Shown: positions 1 to 9,655, counted from the first letter of the stretch. The stretch: 64,000 nt of DNA from Liquorilactobacillus capillatus DSM 19910 (GCF_001434915.1 NZ_AZEF01000016.1:62001-126000), one strand, 5' to 3'. The notes: a model not told the origin generated them from the sequence alone. Numbers and translations are program-made.

Positions 1-891
1 TACCGTATCTAATCTGCTAAGATCAGTAATAGCAATTCCAACTTTGTTTTTTACTACAAAATCTGCTATCGCTGCTTTTTTCCACACAATAACAGGAATC
101 CCCGAACTTAAATATAATGATGTCTTGTGTGGTGCATTATAGCGCAAATACTCCCCAAACGTTCCATCACAATTTTCAAGATTAGTTCCATCCCATACTA
201 AGCCATAATTTTGTTTCAAATACTTTGGAAGTTCATCAGGAGTATACTGTCCACCATATTGGATACATTCTGGTAGATGTAAGTTATTATTTGGTCCAAA
301 GACCCAAAAAGCATTTTTAACAACTAATTTTTCAAGGAACTTAGCTTTAGCTAAGTTTCCTGCAAAACATACCGAACGATCATAGGTTCTAGTAAGCTGA
401 AAGGGCTGTGGGTTGTCATAATCAAAAATACGTAGTTCTGACTTTTTTGTCGTAACTCCCTTAGCTTCAAGCCAACCTTCCATTGCCTTATTATGAACAA
501 TTAAACCCGTAATTTCAGGCATATTAAAAATACGCAGTTCTTTTTCAATAAAATAATCATCATCATTAAATAACCTTAACGACTCAATATCATGAATTAC
601 CATAATAAGCTTGGCCCCGGTATATTTTTTAATAGCCTTGATTATCTTCTCGGTTAAAAATAAAGAATAGATAGGATATTGAAAAACTATCACATCCATA
701 CTCTGCCCTTTAAATAATTTTGGAAGCCTCTTGAAAATATAAATAATTTTTTCAAGTTTATTTTTCGGCAAACTTGTCTTAAGAATCTGATAGCCATTTT
801 GACTTAAAAAGTTAATTATATCACACTGTGCTTTGGGTCCGGCATCATTATCTGTTCTCTCAATCGTTGACATCACGAAATACTTAGTCAT
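1..891 (-). CDS. Glycosyltransferase, Gtf3/galactofuranosyltransferase-like (3' end outside window)
   Basis: The reading frame is open from an ATG at 891 to the window edge, 297 codons with no stop, so the C-terminus is missing. It is preceded by AGGAG five bases upstream. The visible protein contains a GT-B style C-terminal half (a GxVWDGT segment, then N-AP-HKTSLYLSSGIPVIVW near the edge), as in Gtf3 and beta-1,6-galactofuranosyltransferase-like enzymes of lactic acid bacteria, which add a sugar during surface polysaccharide or glycoprotein assembly at the inner membrane face. It continues the polysaccharide cluster on the same strand. The donor sugar cannot be told from the sequence. Confidence 0.75.
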   Translation of the reverse strand, partial: MTKYFVMSTIERTDNDAGPKAQCDIINFLSQNGYQILKTSLPKNKLEKIIYIFKRLPKLFKGQSMDVIVFQYPIYSLFLTEKIIKAIKKYTGAKLIMVIHDIESLRLFNDDDYFIEKELRIFNMPEITGLIVHNKAMEGWLEAKGVTTKKSELRIFDYDNPQPFQLTRTYDRSVCFAGNLAKAKFLEKLVVKNAFWVFGPNNNLHLPECIQYGGQYTPDELPKYLKQNYGLVWDGTNLENCDGTFGEYLRYNAPHKTSLYLSSGIPVIVWKKAAIADFVVKNKVGIAITDLSRLDTV

Positions 892-927
892 TTTATCTCC
901 TAGTCCAACACTTCACATACGTTCCGC

Positions 928-1698
928 TTACTTAAAAATTTTCTTTTTTATAAAACCTCTGTTCATCTCGGCGGTATTAAATATATTCAAATATTTAATC
1001 TTGAAACGTTTCTGCTGATGTTCTATCCAAACATTCAGCAGACGTTCTGAGAGGAAACCATATATTCTACTTTGATATTCATCATAGTTACTAATATCAA
1101 TACTTTTTTCAACTTTAAACAGTATTGTAAACAACCATTTACTATATTCATTAATGTATTCTTTACGCGTATAGAACATATTACAAATAATAAGCTGATG
1201 CCCATTCATAACTTTATCAAAATCACCAAGATATTCTGGATACAGCTCGCCGAGTACTTTCCTAGTTGTCTCTAAATCACTTGTAGTCCCATGAGATGCT
1301 GCAAACTGCTGCAACACCGTTCGCTTTTTAAAAAACTTTGTTTCTGGTGTTGGTAAGATCCAGTCATAATCTTCTAGGTACTTATTTAATCTTGGAACAG
1401 AGATCGGCCTGAGTTTCCCCAGAAGTAATGTTGCCGCAACCTCACCCAAAAAGCCTAACGGATATCCACTAAAATATCTTCTATAGTGTGATAATCCTAC
1501 TATGTCATCTTGACCGTGTTTCCAAATCCAGTATAAACCAGTTAATTCACAGAAATTCTTATTTTTTGAAGAAATATTATCTCCCTTATCGTCACTTAGA
1601 TAACCGTTAAGCTTATCTTTGCTCACTGCCCCTACTAATAACGGAACATAGTTTTCTGGCAGATAATAATCGAACTTCTTATGTGTTATTACATACAT
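928..1698 (-). CDS. DUF4422 capsular polysaccharide glycosyltransferase
   Basis: This ~256-residue protein has the DUF4422 layout: an N-terminal MYVITHK strand, a lipid/sugar-binding-like central part, SSKNKNFCELTGLYW and then GLSHYRRYF near residues 65-80. These domains occur in capsule and exopolysaccharide clusters and are thought to transfer galactofuranose or related sugars. I chose the ATG at 1698 because a GGTGA site lies upstream and the paralogue at 8040-8822 starts equivalently; a GTG at 1716 in frame lacks a ribosome site. It lies 44 bases after rfbD and is probably co-transcribed. The acceptor is unknown. Confidence 0.8.
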   Translation of the reverse strand: MYVITHKKFDYYLPENYVPLLVGAVSKDKLNGYLSDDKGDNISSKNKNFCELTGLYWIWKHGQDDIVGLSHYRRYFSGYPLGFLGEVAATLLLGKLRPISVPRLNKYLEDYDWILPTPETKFFKKRTVLQQFAASHGTTSDLETTRKVLGELYPEYLGDFDKVMNGHQLIICNMFYTRKEYINEYSKWLFTILFKVEKSIDISNYDEYQSRIYGFLSERLLNVWIEHQQKRFKIKYLNIFNTAEMNRGFIKKKIFK

Positions 1699-1742
1699 CG
1701 TCAAAAAAATCACCACAATTATTATTTGAGTTTTTCACATCA

Positions 1743-2579
1743 TTACAATTTATCAACCATAAACGATGCTAAGGCTGTTTTCCAATTAACAAAAGATGAG
1801 AAACCCGTTTCCTTTGATAATTTCAACACGCTTCGTTTAGGTCTATAGGCTACTGTAGGATATTCCGCAGATGTTACAGGTTTAACTTTGACATCTGTAT
1901 CTTTCAGTATTTCACATGCAAATTCATACCATGAACAATAACCATCGTTACAACAATGGTAAATACCATAATTAACTTTATCATCCACTAAATAAGTAAT
2001 AAATTCTGCTAACGTTCTTGTCCAAGTTGGACGCCCGATCTGATCATTGACAACCGTTAAATTATCATGTGTCTGGGCAAGCTTTAACATGGTGTACACG
2101 AAATTATGCCCATATTTTCCAAAAACCCATGATGTTCGAACAATGTAATACTTATTACAGTATTTTTGAACTACCTGTTCACCTAAAAGTTTTGTTCTTC
2201 CATACTCATTCTGTGGGTTTGTTGGATCACTGGGTAAATATTCACCGGCTTTTTCCCCATCAAAAACATAATCTGTACTAATATAGATAAGTTTTGCATG
2301 ATACTTTTGGCAGGCCTTCGCAATAATTTTAGTACCCGCTACATTAACTGCATAGTTTCGTTCCTTACCTTCATTCTCAGCCTTATCAACTGCCGTATAA
2401 GCTGCACAATGATAAACAATATCAGGTTTGTTACTAGCAAAACGTGCTTCAACAGCTGCCTCGTCAGTAATATCTAAATCATGGGAACCATACGCACAAA
2501 AGCTTTGTCCACACTCAGTTAACAAATTTGTTAGCTCTTGCCCAAGTTGACCTTTAGCTCCAGTTATTAAAATCGACAT
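1743..2579 (-). CDS. rfbD: dTDP-4-dehydrorhamnose reductase
   Basis: RfbD/RmlD catalyses the last step of dTDP-L-rhamnose synthesis, NAD(P)H-dependent reduction of dTDP-4-keto-L-rhamnose. The 278-residue protein is full length for the family. It opens with the Rossmann motif TGAKGQLG at residues 6-13 and carries STDYVFDG plus an extended SDR YxxxK (YGRTK) near residue 126. GGAGG precedes the ATG. It is the last of the four rhamnose genes in this cluster, 19 bases after rfbB. Rhamnose is therefore a likely component of the polysaccharide made here. Confidence 0.95.
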   Translation of the reverse strand: MSILITGAKGQLGQELTNLLTECGQSFCAYGSHDLDITDEAAVEARFASNKPDIVYHCAAYTAVDKAENEGKERNYAVNVAGTKIIAKACQKYHAKLIYISTDYVFDGEKAGEYLPSDPTNPQNEYGRTKLLGEQVVQKYCNKYYIVRTSWVFGKYGHNFVYTMLKLAQTHDNLTVVNDQIGRPTWTRTLAEFITYLVDDKVNYGIYHCCNDGYCSWYEFACEILKDTDVKVKPVTSAEYPTVAYRPKRSVLKLSKETGFSSFVNWKTALASFMVDKL

Positions 2580-2598
2580 CTATATAAAATCCTCCGAT

Positions 2599-3582
2599 CT
2601 ATTTTAAAACTGCACGAGCCTTCAATGGACGCCACCAATCCTCATTATGTAGATACCAGTTAACTGTTTCCTTAATTCCAGTATCAAATGTATATTTTGG
2701 TTTCCATCCTAGCTGTGTTTCAATCTTAGTTGGATCAATAGCATAACGCCGATCATGTCCTAAACGATCTTTAACATATTCAATTGAATCTTCATTCAAC
2801 CCTAATTGTTCAACTATTAAATGCACAATCTCATTATTAGTCTGTTCATTATGACCACCAACATTATAAATTTCACCCTTGATACCCTTATGCAAAACTA
2901 GATCAATTGCTTGACAATGATCTGACACATGCAACCAATCACGGATATTCTTACCATCACCATAAATCGGTAGCTTTTTGCCATCCATTCCATTAGATGT
3001 CATCAATGGAATTAACTTTTCAGGGAATTGGTAGGGTCCATAATTATTTGAACACCGTGTAATATTGACATTTAACCCATATGTTTCATAATACGCCCGT
3101 ACTAGTAAATCAGCTGAAGCTTTACTTGCCGAATACGGTGAATTAGGTGCCAACGGTGTTGTCTCTGCAAAATAGCCTTCTTTTCCCAGTGTTCCGTAAA
3201 CCTCATCAGTTGAAACTTGTAGGTATTTACGAATATTTAACTTTTTAGCAGCATCTAACAACGCTAAGGTTCCTTGCACATTAGTTTCAACAAAGACTTC
3301 TGGGTGTAAAATAGACCGATCAACATGGCTTTCAGCGGCAAAATTAACAATTGTATCAATCTTATATTCTTGGATAAGGTGCTTTAATAATTCACGATTA
3401 GTAATATTTCCCTGCACAAATGTATACCGTGGATCTTCCTCCACATCTTCAAGACTATGAATATTACCAGCATAAGTTAAAAGATCTAAATTGACTACGA
3501 CACACTTGGGATACTTAGCTAAAAAATAATGGATAAAGTTGCTTCCAATAAAACCTGCTCCACCGGTTACGAGTAAATTCAT
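2599..3582 (-). CDS. rfbB: dTDP-glucose 4,6-dehydratase
   Basis: RfbB/RmlB converts dTDP-D-glucose to dTDP-4-keto-6-deoxy-D-glucose, step two of dTDP-rhamnose synthesis. The start is set at the ATG at 3582 because GAGGAGG sits nine bases upstream, inside the rfbC 3' end; an upstream in-frame start at 3606 would lack a site. The ~327-residue protein has the NAD motif TGGAGFIGSNF at residues 5-15, the STDEVYG segment and the catalytic YSASK. Only one base separates it from rfbC, so the two are probably translationally coupled. Confidence 0.95.
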   Translation of the reverse strand: MNLLVTGGAGFIGSNFIHYFLAKYPKCVVVNLDLLTYAGNIHSLEDVEEDPRYTFVQGNITNRELLKHLIQEYKIDTIVNFAAESHVDRSILHPEVFVETNVQGTLALLDAAKKLNIRKYLQVSTDEVYGTLGKEGYFAETTPLAPNSPYSASKASADLLVRAYYETYGLNVNITRCSNNYGPYQFPEKLIPLMTSNGMDGKKLPIYGDGKNIRDWLHVSDHCQAIDLVLHKGIKGEIYNVGGHNEQTNNEIVHLIVEQLGLNEDSIEYVKDRLGHDRRYAIDPTKIETQLGWKPKYTFDTGIKETVNWYLHNEDWWRPLKARAVLK

Positions 3583-3583
3583 T

Positions 3584-4153
3584 TTACTTATCCTCCTCAT
3601 AGACAAAATTCAAGTCAGCATCTTTAAGCTGCGGATGTTTTGTATCTTTATCGGATAAAATTAAATGATTCAATGGCATCGGCCACTGAATTCCAATATC
3701 GGGATCGTCATAGGCAATTCCACCATCTGCTTCTGGTGCATAGTAGCCATCTACTTTGTAAGCAACATTAACATTTGGTGTTAAAGTTACAAATCCATGT
3801 GCAAAACCCTTAGGAACAAGTAACTGTCGGTGATTATATTCACTAAGCAAATAGCCTTCCCACTTACCGTATGTAGGTGAGCCTTTTCGAACATCAACTA
3901 ATACATCATAGATGACACCCGTAACCGCACGCAACAATTTAGTCTGCGCGTAAGGTGCCCTTTGATAATGCATCCCTCGTAATACCCCTGGTTCAACGGA
4001 TAAAGATTGATTATCTTGAATAAAGTCAACATCAATACCAGCTTCATGAAACTTATTTTGAGTATAGGTTTCTGTGAAAAAGCCACGATGATCTCCAAAA
4101 ACATCTGTTTCAATAATTTTAACATCTTTTAGTTTAGTATCAATAATCTTCAT
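3584..4153 (-). CDS. rfbC: dTDP-4-dehydrorhamnose 3,5-epimerase
   Basis: RfbC/RmlC epimerises dTDP-4-keto-6-deoxy-glucose at C3 and C5. The 189-residue cupin shows the family landmarks: DHRGFFTETY near residue 21, LRGMHYQ with the catalytic histidine near residue 60, and PKGFAHGFVTL near residue 113. A GAGGGG ribosome site precedes the ATG. It sits directly upstream of rfbB with a one-base gap. The order rfbA, GT2, rfbC, rfbB, rfbD shows a glycosyltransferase gene inserted between rfbA and rfbC. Confidence 0.95.
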   Translation of the reverse strand: MKIIDTKLKDVKIIETDVFGDHRGFFTETYTQNKFHEAGIDVDFIQDNQSLSVEPGVLRGMHYQRAPYAQTKLLRAVTGVIYDVLVDVRKGSPTYGKWEGYLLSEYNHRQLLVPKGFAHGFVTLTPNVNVAYKVDGYYAPEADGGIAYDDPDIGIQWPMPLNHLILSDKDTKHPQLKDADLNFVYEEDK

Positions 4154-4180
4154 AACTGTACTCCCCTCTAATAAGTATCT

Positions 4181-5146
4181 TTACTTAGTAATAAGCACAA
4201 TGTACATTACCCATTTTACTTCTTTATTTCGACTCTGTGGCTTCAAACTTCTAATCAACGTTAGCCCTGCAACTGGACCGCCCGTTATTCCTTTATACAA
4301 TACACCAAGTTCTTTTTCCTTATCTACTGTAAGTAGCTTAGCGTAGTATTCCTGAAAATAATGTACCTGTTGAGCAGTCATCGAACCATGCCTAAGTTCT
4401 TTTCGGTAGTATCGCATATTTTTCTTAATACCTCTTAGGATCCTGCCCACCTTTGATCCTGAACCAGAATCTGCTAACCCCGTATTAGCTCCAACAACAT
4501 TTCCTTCATGTTGGCGATACAGAATCGTTACTTGTGGTAGGTATTCTACTATCCCAAAACAACTTGCTATCAAGCCAAACCACCAGTCATGCATGCCTAC
4601 TTCCTCTGCATTAACATTACCAATCATCTGTTTAAGTGTATCGTTAATCATCATCGTGCAACCAGTGATACTGTTATTTATTGCTAAACTAGATAGATCA
4701 GTATAATCTTTAAAAGAAGCGGGCGGTGTTCTAAGTTCATTCAATTTACTATCCACAATACGATAATTTGTGTGTACCAAAACAGGAATATCGTTTGAAC
4801 CTTTTCTTTCAGCGGACTTCATTAATTTCAAAGTCGCTGAAACCTTTTGTGGTAACCAAAAATCATCTTGATCACTAAACATATAATATTTTGCATTCAC
4901 AACTCGTGTCAGCTCTAAAAAAGATTTTTTTGCACCTAAATTAGTATTATTATTTTCTACAATGTGAATATTAGTGTACTTTTTTTCATAGTCTCTCAAA
5001 ATACTAATAGTATCATCGCTAGACACATCGTCCCGTATATATAAATCCCATTCTTTATAATCTTGAGCTAAAATGGAGTTAATTTGGTCTTTTAGATACT
5101 TTAAACCGTTATAGGTTGACATTAATATAGCAACTTCAGCTTTCAC
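4181..5146 (-). CDS. Family 2 glycosyltransferase (rhamnosyltransferase-like)
   Basis: The 321-residue protein has a GT-A fold typical of family GT2: ILMSTYNGLKYL at residues 7-18, RDDVSSDDT near residue 38, and the SDQDDFW metal/nucleotide motif near residue 94. This SDQDD signature is common in rhamnosyltransferases of polysaccharide clusters, and the gene lies inside the dTDP-rhamnose set, which supports rhamnosyl transfer as the likely reaction (inference). There is no clear membrane segment; it should work on lipid-linked acceptors at the cytoplasmic membrane face. Confidence 0.85.
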   Translation of the reverse strand: MKAEVAILMSTYNGLKYLKDQINSILAQDYKEWDLYIRDDVSSDDTISILRDYEKKYTNIHIVENNNTNLGAKKSFLELTRVVNAKYYMFSDQDDFWLPQKVSATLKLMKSAERKGSNDIPVLVHTNYRIVDSKLNELRTPPASFKDYTDLSSLAINNSITGCTMMINDTLKQMIGNVNAEEVGMHDWWFGLIASCFGIVEYLPQVTILYRQHEGNVVGANTGLADSGSGSKVGRILRGIKKNMRYYRKELRHGSMTAQQVHYFQEYYAKLLTVDKEKELGVLYKGITGGPVAGLTLIRSLKPQSRNKEVKWVMYIVLITK

Positions 5147-5167
5147 CGCAAAACTTCCTCCTTGCTA

Positions 5168-6034
5168 TTACCTCTTAGCGATATCTAAAAGATATTTTCC
5201 ATAATTATTTTTCTTCATTGGCTGGGCTAGTTCCCATAATTTATCTGCAGTAATATACCCCATTCGAAAAGCAATTTCTTCAAGACAAGCAACTTTTAAA
5301 TTCTGCCTTTTTTGAATTGTTGCAATAAAACTTGAAGCTTCAAGCATTGAATCATGTGTTCCCGTATCTAACCAAGCATATCCTCTTCCCATAAGCTGAA
5401 CATCGAGGTTTCCCTGTTCCAGATATACCTTATTAACGTCAGTTATCTCCAACTCACCACGCGGCGACGGCTTAAGATCTTTTGCAATATCGATAACCCT
5501 ATTGTCATAGAAATAAAGACCTGTAACAGCATAATTACTTTTAGGTGCGGCTGGTTTCTCTTCAATTGATAAGGCATGCATGTTCTCATCAAAATCAACC
5601 ACCCCAAAGCGTTCAGGATCATTAACATGATAACCAAAAACAGTGGCTCCTTCACTTTTTTTAGCAGTTTTTTGCAGCATCTGTGAAAGACCACTTCCAT
5701 AATAAATATTATCTCCAAGAATCAAACATACAGTATCATTACCAATAAAATCTGCTCCAATGATAAATGCTTCAGCTAATCCATTCGGTTCATCTTGAAC
5801 AGCATAAGACAAATTAACTCCAAAGTCGGCCCCTGTCCCCAGAAGTTCCTTAAAACGAGGAGTATCTCGTGGAGTCGAGATAATTAATATATCCCTTATT
5901 CCTGCTAACATCAGTGTAGACAAAGGATAATAAATCATTGGTTTATCATAAACAGGTATAAGTTGCTTAGATATTCCTCTAGTTATAGGATACAGTCTTG
6001 TCCCGCTTCCACCAGCTAAAATGATTCCCTTCAT
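5168..6034 (-). CDS. rfbA: Glucose-1-phosphate thymidylyltransferase
   Basis: RfbA/RmlA makes dTDP-glucose from glucose 1-phosphate and dTTP, the entry step of dTDP-rhamnose synthesis. The 288-residue protein is full length and starts with the nucleotidyltransferase signature GGSGTRLYP at residues 8-16, followed by [26 protein letters not shown] near residue 106 and EEKP near residue 157 complete the active site. It is the short (~290 aa) feedback-inhibited form, not the ~350 aa long form. It begins the rhamnose block of the operon. Confidence 0.95.
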   Translation of the reverse strand: MKGIILAGGSGTRLYPITRGISKQLIPVYDKPMIYYPLSTLMLAGIRDILIISTPRDTPRFKELLGTGADFGVNLSYAVQDEPNGLAEAFIIGADFIGNDTVCLILGDNIYYGSGLSQMLQKTAKKSEGATVFGYHVNDPERFGVVDFDENMHALSIEEKPAAPKSNYAVTGLYFYDNRVIDIAKDLKPSPRGELEITDVNKVYLEQGNLDVQLMGRGYAWLDTGTHDSMLEASSFIATIQKRQNLKVACLEEIAFRMGYITADKLWELAQPMKKNNYGKYLLDIAKR

Positions 6035-6077
6035 AAAGCTTCACTCCTTTTAAGATATAATCCGACAAACCACCACA

Positions 6078-7223
6078 TTAATTCTCATATATTTTTCTCA
6101 GAGATGCAACTGTCGTCTCTTTATCGAACCCTTTGGTTCTCAGAATCTTAATATTTTTTTGGCTATTTATTTCTTTTGAACTTTTATGAGCTAACAAACC
6201 ATCGAAAGATAACATTTTTTCTGCCCACTTGTTTGCTGATATCTTAGTTGAAATCGGCATTTTATGTGCTGTAGGTGCCAGAAAGGATTCCGGCGATTGA
6301 TTCTCAGATATTAAACATTCTGTGCCGTTAGCTAGATTCTCTACCAACGATAATGATAATCCTTCATACAGGGATGGAAATGCAAAAATATCAAAAGCAT
6401 TCTGAATCTCTGCTACATTATCAATATATCCTAAGAAGCGGACATTGTTTTGTAACCCCAAACTTGCTACCATCTGCTGAATTCTTTCAAAATGTTCTCC
6501 GTTTCCAACAAGGATCAAAATAGAATGTGGATATTTATCATGAAAAATTTTAAATGTTTTTATTAGGAACGGATGATTTTTTTGACGTGCAAAACGACCA
6601 CAGTGCCCTATCACGACACTACTTTCTGGTATTTTTAATTTTTTTCTAACAAGGAGGCTTTTTTCCCTATTATATTTAAAAGAGTCAAGTTCCACTCCGT
6701 TAATAATAATTTTAAATGTTGATCTTTGTTGGACCTTATGACTATAAAAAAAATCAGCAGCATTTTGGGAACAAGCCAGATAATCCGTGGCTAACATGCC
6801 GGTTATACACATTCCCAACCTGTGTGCTGTTGTTTTTAATAACGAATATTGCCCCCTTTGGTCCGAATGTGCATGAATAATTATTCGTTTGAAACCTACT
6901 ATCTTAGCCAAGACGAGGGGGATAAAATTATGCAACGAATCTAAATGCATATGAATGGTAGTGCTCCGCTGACAAGCATCTTTTAAAGCTTGCTTCAAGC
7001 CATTAATATGCTTTAATAAGCCCAGTTTAAGTTGGACGACCTGAATATAGTCGCCAAGTTCCGCAAGCTCAGTTGCTGGAGCAGAGTTAGCAATATTAAT
7101 AAATTCAAATTTAAATCCGTCTTTTTTTAAAGAAGCATAATTATTTTTTACAAAAGTCGTGATCCCATTATTTGTATTGAAACTTCCCAACACAATAATC
7201 GTTTTACTCTCACTGTTTCTCAT
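6078..7223 (-). CDS. Family 4 glycosyltransferase (GT-B fold)
   Basis: This 381-residue protein has the two-domain GT-B plan. The N-terminal domain has a glycine-rich loop (GSFNTNNGITTF) and the C-terminal domain has GHCGRFARQKN near residue 210 and FPSLYEGLSLSLVE near residue 285, the GT4 donor-site E-x7-E region. It transfers a nucleotide-activated hexose to a lipid-linked intermediate at the membrane. Its ATG overlaps the end of the licD-like gene by four bases (ATGA), indicating translational coupling. The sugar is not predictable. Confidence 0.87.
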   Translation of the reverse strand: MRNSESKTIIVLGSFNTNNGITTFVKNNYASLKKDGFKFEFINIANSAPATELAELGDYIQVVQLKLGLLKHINGLKQALKDACQRSTTIHMHLDSLHNFIPLVLAKIVGFKRIIIHAHSDQRGQYSLLKTTAHRLGMCITGMLATDYLACSQNAADFFYSHKVQQRSTFKIIINGVELDSFKYNREKSLLVRKKLKIPESSVVIGHCGRFARQKNHPFLIKTFKIFHDKYPHSILILVGNGEHFERIQQMVASLGLQNNVRFLGYIDNVAEIQNAFDIFAFPSLYEGLSLSLVENLANGTECLISENQSPESFLAPTAHKMPISTKISANKWAEKMLSFDGLLAHKSSKEINSQKNIKILRTKGFDKETTVASLRKIYEN

Positions 7224-8050
7224 CGTACAACCTCTGTAAAATGTTTATTCTTCATTTGTTCAGAAGGTGGCTCCATATAGTTAGATCCATATAATTGTGA
7301 AAGGATTACATCGTAATCTCGAGCGCCACGCAAACTAAGGTTCTCAAATGTATAATCCCGGGTGTCATCATAAAGGCGCTTTGGGAACATCTCACGTAGT
7401 TTATATGCACCCATGAAGTTAACTACATACTCAGAAGACTCATACGGATATTTTTGAAGTGCTTGATCTAACTTATTTAAACATTTTCTAGTATTCAACC
7501 ATTTTTCTGGTTGAATAATTTTGCCAACTTTGATTAAAGACTTTTCTATAAACGAACGTTCTGTATAGTTTACGCTAACTTTATTAAACTCTGAATACTT
7601 GAGCATCAGCCGCAAGCGCAATAAGTTAAAACTGTGCACCTTCCGCGCAAAGTTATTGTTAGGCATCCCATCGAGAGCAAAGATATCCATCCAAGAGCTT
7701 CTTTCTTCTGCATCAACGGCTGAGCGATCAATAATCCTTGTCTTGGGGTTTTCTAAGCGAGCAACGTATTCAGATGTATCTGAGTTCTTAAAAGTCTTAA
7801 AGGGAAAACTATCTATTTTATTATCATTTCTTGCAATTAAAGAACACATCTTCTCATAATCAGCCCTTGGCATTCCAACATCAATATCGTCATCCCATGG
7901 AATAAAGCCTTGATGTCTGACAGCACCTAAAAAAGTACCCCCCATTAAAAAGTACTCTAAATTATTTAAATCGCAGAACCGACTAAAACTTTCAACTAAT
8001 TTCAATTCTGAAGAGTGCAGCAATTTTCTATCATCAAAATCAATTTTCAA
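7220..8050 (-). CDS. LicD family phosphotransferase
   Basis: LicD-type proteins belong to the nucleotidyltransferase-like superfamily and transfer phosphocholine or other phospho-substituents to cell-surface glycans. The protein shows the core FLMGGTFLGAVRHQGFIPWD and DDDID (two metal-binding aspartates) within residues 40-65. The start is placed at the TTG at 8050 because GGAGG lies eight bases upstream; this gives about 276 residues and an 11-base overlap with the preceding gene. The operon has no choline kinase or cytidylyltransferase (licA/licC) in view, so the transferred group may not be choline. Confidence 0.87.
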   Translation of the reverse strand: MKIDFDDRKLLHSSELKLVESFSRFCDLNNLEYFLMGGTFLGAVRHQGFIPWDDDIDVGMPRADYEKMCSLIARNDNKIDSFPFKTFKNSDTSEYVARLENPKTRIIDRSAVDAEERSSWMDIFALDGMPNNNFARKVHSFNLLRLRLMLKYSEFNKVSVNYTERSFIEKSLIKVGKIIQPEKWLNTRKCLNKLDQALQKYPYESSEYVVNFMGAYKLREMFPKRLYDDTRDYTFENLSLRGARDYDVILSQLYGSNYMEPPSEQMKNKHFTEVVR

Positions 8051-8822
8051 GTTTTTTACCTCCAAACTTTCTAAAAAGAAAAGCAGCGATTTTTTTCATC
8101 CAGTGCTGTTTTTCCATAAACATTACAGGCAGTTCAACATAATCAATCTTGTTTTTTTCAACCCATACATCAACTAAAATCTCACTAACAAAACCTAAAA
8201 TACGTTTTTCATAGTCCGAATAATCTGAAATATCTACCCTTTTTTCAACTTCAGTTAGAACGGAGAATAGCCATGTAGTGTATTCATCAAAAATTGGTGC
8301 GCGTGCAACTAGCATATTAAACATATGTACTTCTTTTCTATTAACTACTTCATCAAAGACTGATACATACTCGGGATACTGCTCAACTAGTACCGCACGT
8401 GCAGCTTCAAGGCCTTCGATATGGTGTGCATGTTTATAATGTGACCACGAGGTCTCGATATAGTAATTACGTTTCCGTGGAAGTATCATCTCATGTTTAG
8501 TAATCAGGTCCTTAAGTGTCTCTCTGTTCATTATATCATTAAATTTAGCTTGTTTACTTTTAAAAAAATTAGTCTTCCCATTTGAAAAAAAACGTCGATA
8601 ATGAACTAACCCTTTTACATCAACGTTTCTGTTTTTCCATCCCCAGTATTGTGCTGTAAGTTCACAATAGTTCTTATTTTTTGAAGAAATATTTTCGCCC
8701 GTATTATCACGGTGAAACCCCTTAAAGTTTTCTTCGTTACTACCTACTTGTACTGGCACATAGATACTATCCTTAGGCATTTTAGCTAATTTGTGACTTA
8801 CTACGTATACTTCAGCGTTCAA
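8040..8822 (-). CDS. DUF4422 glycosyltransferase, second copy
   Basis: Paralogue of the gene at 928-1698, with the same sequence landmarks: VYVVSHK at the N-terminus, SSKNKNYCELTAQYWGW near residue 50 and GLVHYRRFF. The start is a TTG at 8822, with AAGGA upstream at normal spacing; a GTG three codons earlier is too close to that site. It follows the priming transferase and probably adds the second or a branch sugar. Two divergent copies in one cluster imply two different linkages (inference). Confidence 0.8.
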   Translation of the reverse strand: MNAEVYVVSHKLAKMPKDSIYVPVQVGSNEENFKGFHRDNTGENISSKNKNYCELTAQYWGWKNRNVDVKGLVHYRRFFSNGKTNFFKSKQAKFNDIMNRETLKDLITKHEMILPRKRNYYIETSWSHYKHAHHIEGLEAARAVLVEQYPEYVSVFDEVVNRKEVHMFNMLVARAPIFDEYTTWLFSVLTEVEKRVDISDYSDYEKRILGFVSEILVDVWVEKNKIDYVELPVMFMEKQHWMKKIAAFLFRKFGGKKLEN

Positions 8823-8858
8823 AAAATTCACTTCCTTAATTTATTAATCCATTATATG

Positions 8859-9506
8859 TTAAAATGCACCATTTCCCTTGAAGATGGCTTTAATATTCTT
8901 AAATAAAATTTTTACATCAAAAAATAAGGACGCATGATCCACGTAGTATAACTCGTAATTACATCTTTCCGGATATTCAATATTACTTCTGCCAGAAGCT
9001 TGCCAGTATCCCATAGCTCCAGGAGTCACTGATAAAAACTTATCTACCCTATCACCGTATTCGCTTAACTCTTCTTCAATAATTGGCCTTGGTCCAATTA
9101 AAGACATATCTCCTTTGAAAATATTAATAAACTGTGGCAGCTCATCAATGGAAGATTTACGTAAAAAGCGCCCTAACTTAGTTATCCGTGGATCAATATC
9201 TGCTGGAAGCTTATAACTGTTATCAACATACAGTTTGTAAAGTCCCCTGTCATTTTTTAATTTCTCTTCTGCACCGACTACCATTGATCTGAATTTATAA
9301 ATATAAAACTTGCGTCCATTCTTACCAACTCTTTGTTGCTTATAAAAAAGAGGACCCTTATTCTGACCAACATGGCAGACAATAAACATTATTATAAATA
9401 TAGGTATCATAAAAATCAAAGCTACAACAGATATTATAATGTCTGCTAGTCGTTTAATACCCAAATATACAGAACTTGGACCTTTCTTTTTGATATTTTG
9501 AGCCAT
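8859..9506 (-). CDS. Undecaprenyl-phosphate sugar-1-phosphate transferase (priming enzyme)
   Basis: Bacterial sugar transferase (WbaP/CpsE C-terminal type): it loads the first sugar-1-phosphate onto undecaprenyl phosphate. The 215-residue protein has one hydrophobic segment at residues ~20-42 (re-entrant helix of the family), then PLFYKQQRVGKNG, YKFRSM, PRITKLGRFLRKSSIDELPQ and SLIGPRP, the catalytic DE and arginine motifs. It lacks the multi-membrane N-terminal domain of full WbaP. It is the first gene of the minus-strand cluster, following a 275-base gap. The usual wzd/wze/wzb regulators that precede such genes in lactobacilli are absent here. Confidence 0.92.
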   Translation of the reverse strand: MAQNIKKKGPSSVYLGIKRLADIIISVVALIFMIPIFIIMFIVCHVGQNKGPLFYKQQRVGKNGRKFYIYKFRSMVVGAEEKLKNDRGLYKLYVDNSYKLPADIDPRITKLGRFLRKSSIDELPQFINIFKGDMSLIGPRPIIEEELSEYGDRVDKFLSVTPGAMGYWQASGRSNIEYPERCNYELYYVDHASLFFDVKILFKNIKAIFKGNGAF

Positions 9507-9627
9507 TATATTTCTCCTCTAAATGCTACCCTCCGTAGATCTAACTGTTACATACAATATGTTACCAATCTTCCCCAATTTTGTAGGATAAGCATATAAT
9601 AAAAAAACCTATGAATACACATTTTCT

Positions 9628-9655
9628 ATTTTACTAATAAAAACATTAATGTAAA
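9628..9655 (-). promoter_or_regulatory. Putative promoter of the polysaccharide operon
   Basis: On the minus strand TTTACA (9650-9655) and TAAAAT (9628-9633) are separated by 16 bases, about 120 bases upstream of the priming transferase start. It is the best sigma-A-like pair in the gap, but the region is AT-rich. Confidence 0.4.

Noticed and set aside
3898-4125. 75-codon frame inside rfbC
   Set aside because: Shifted-frame shadow of the well-conserved rfbC.
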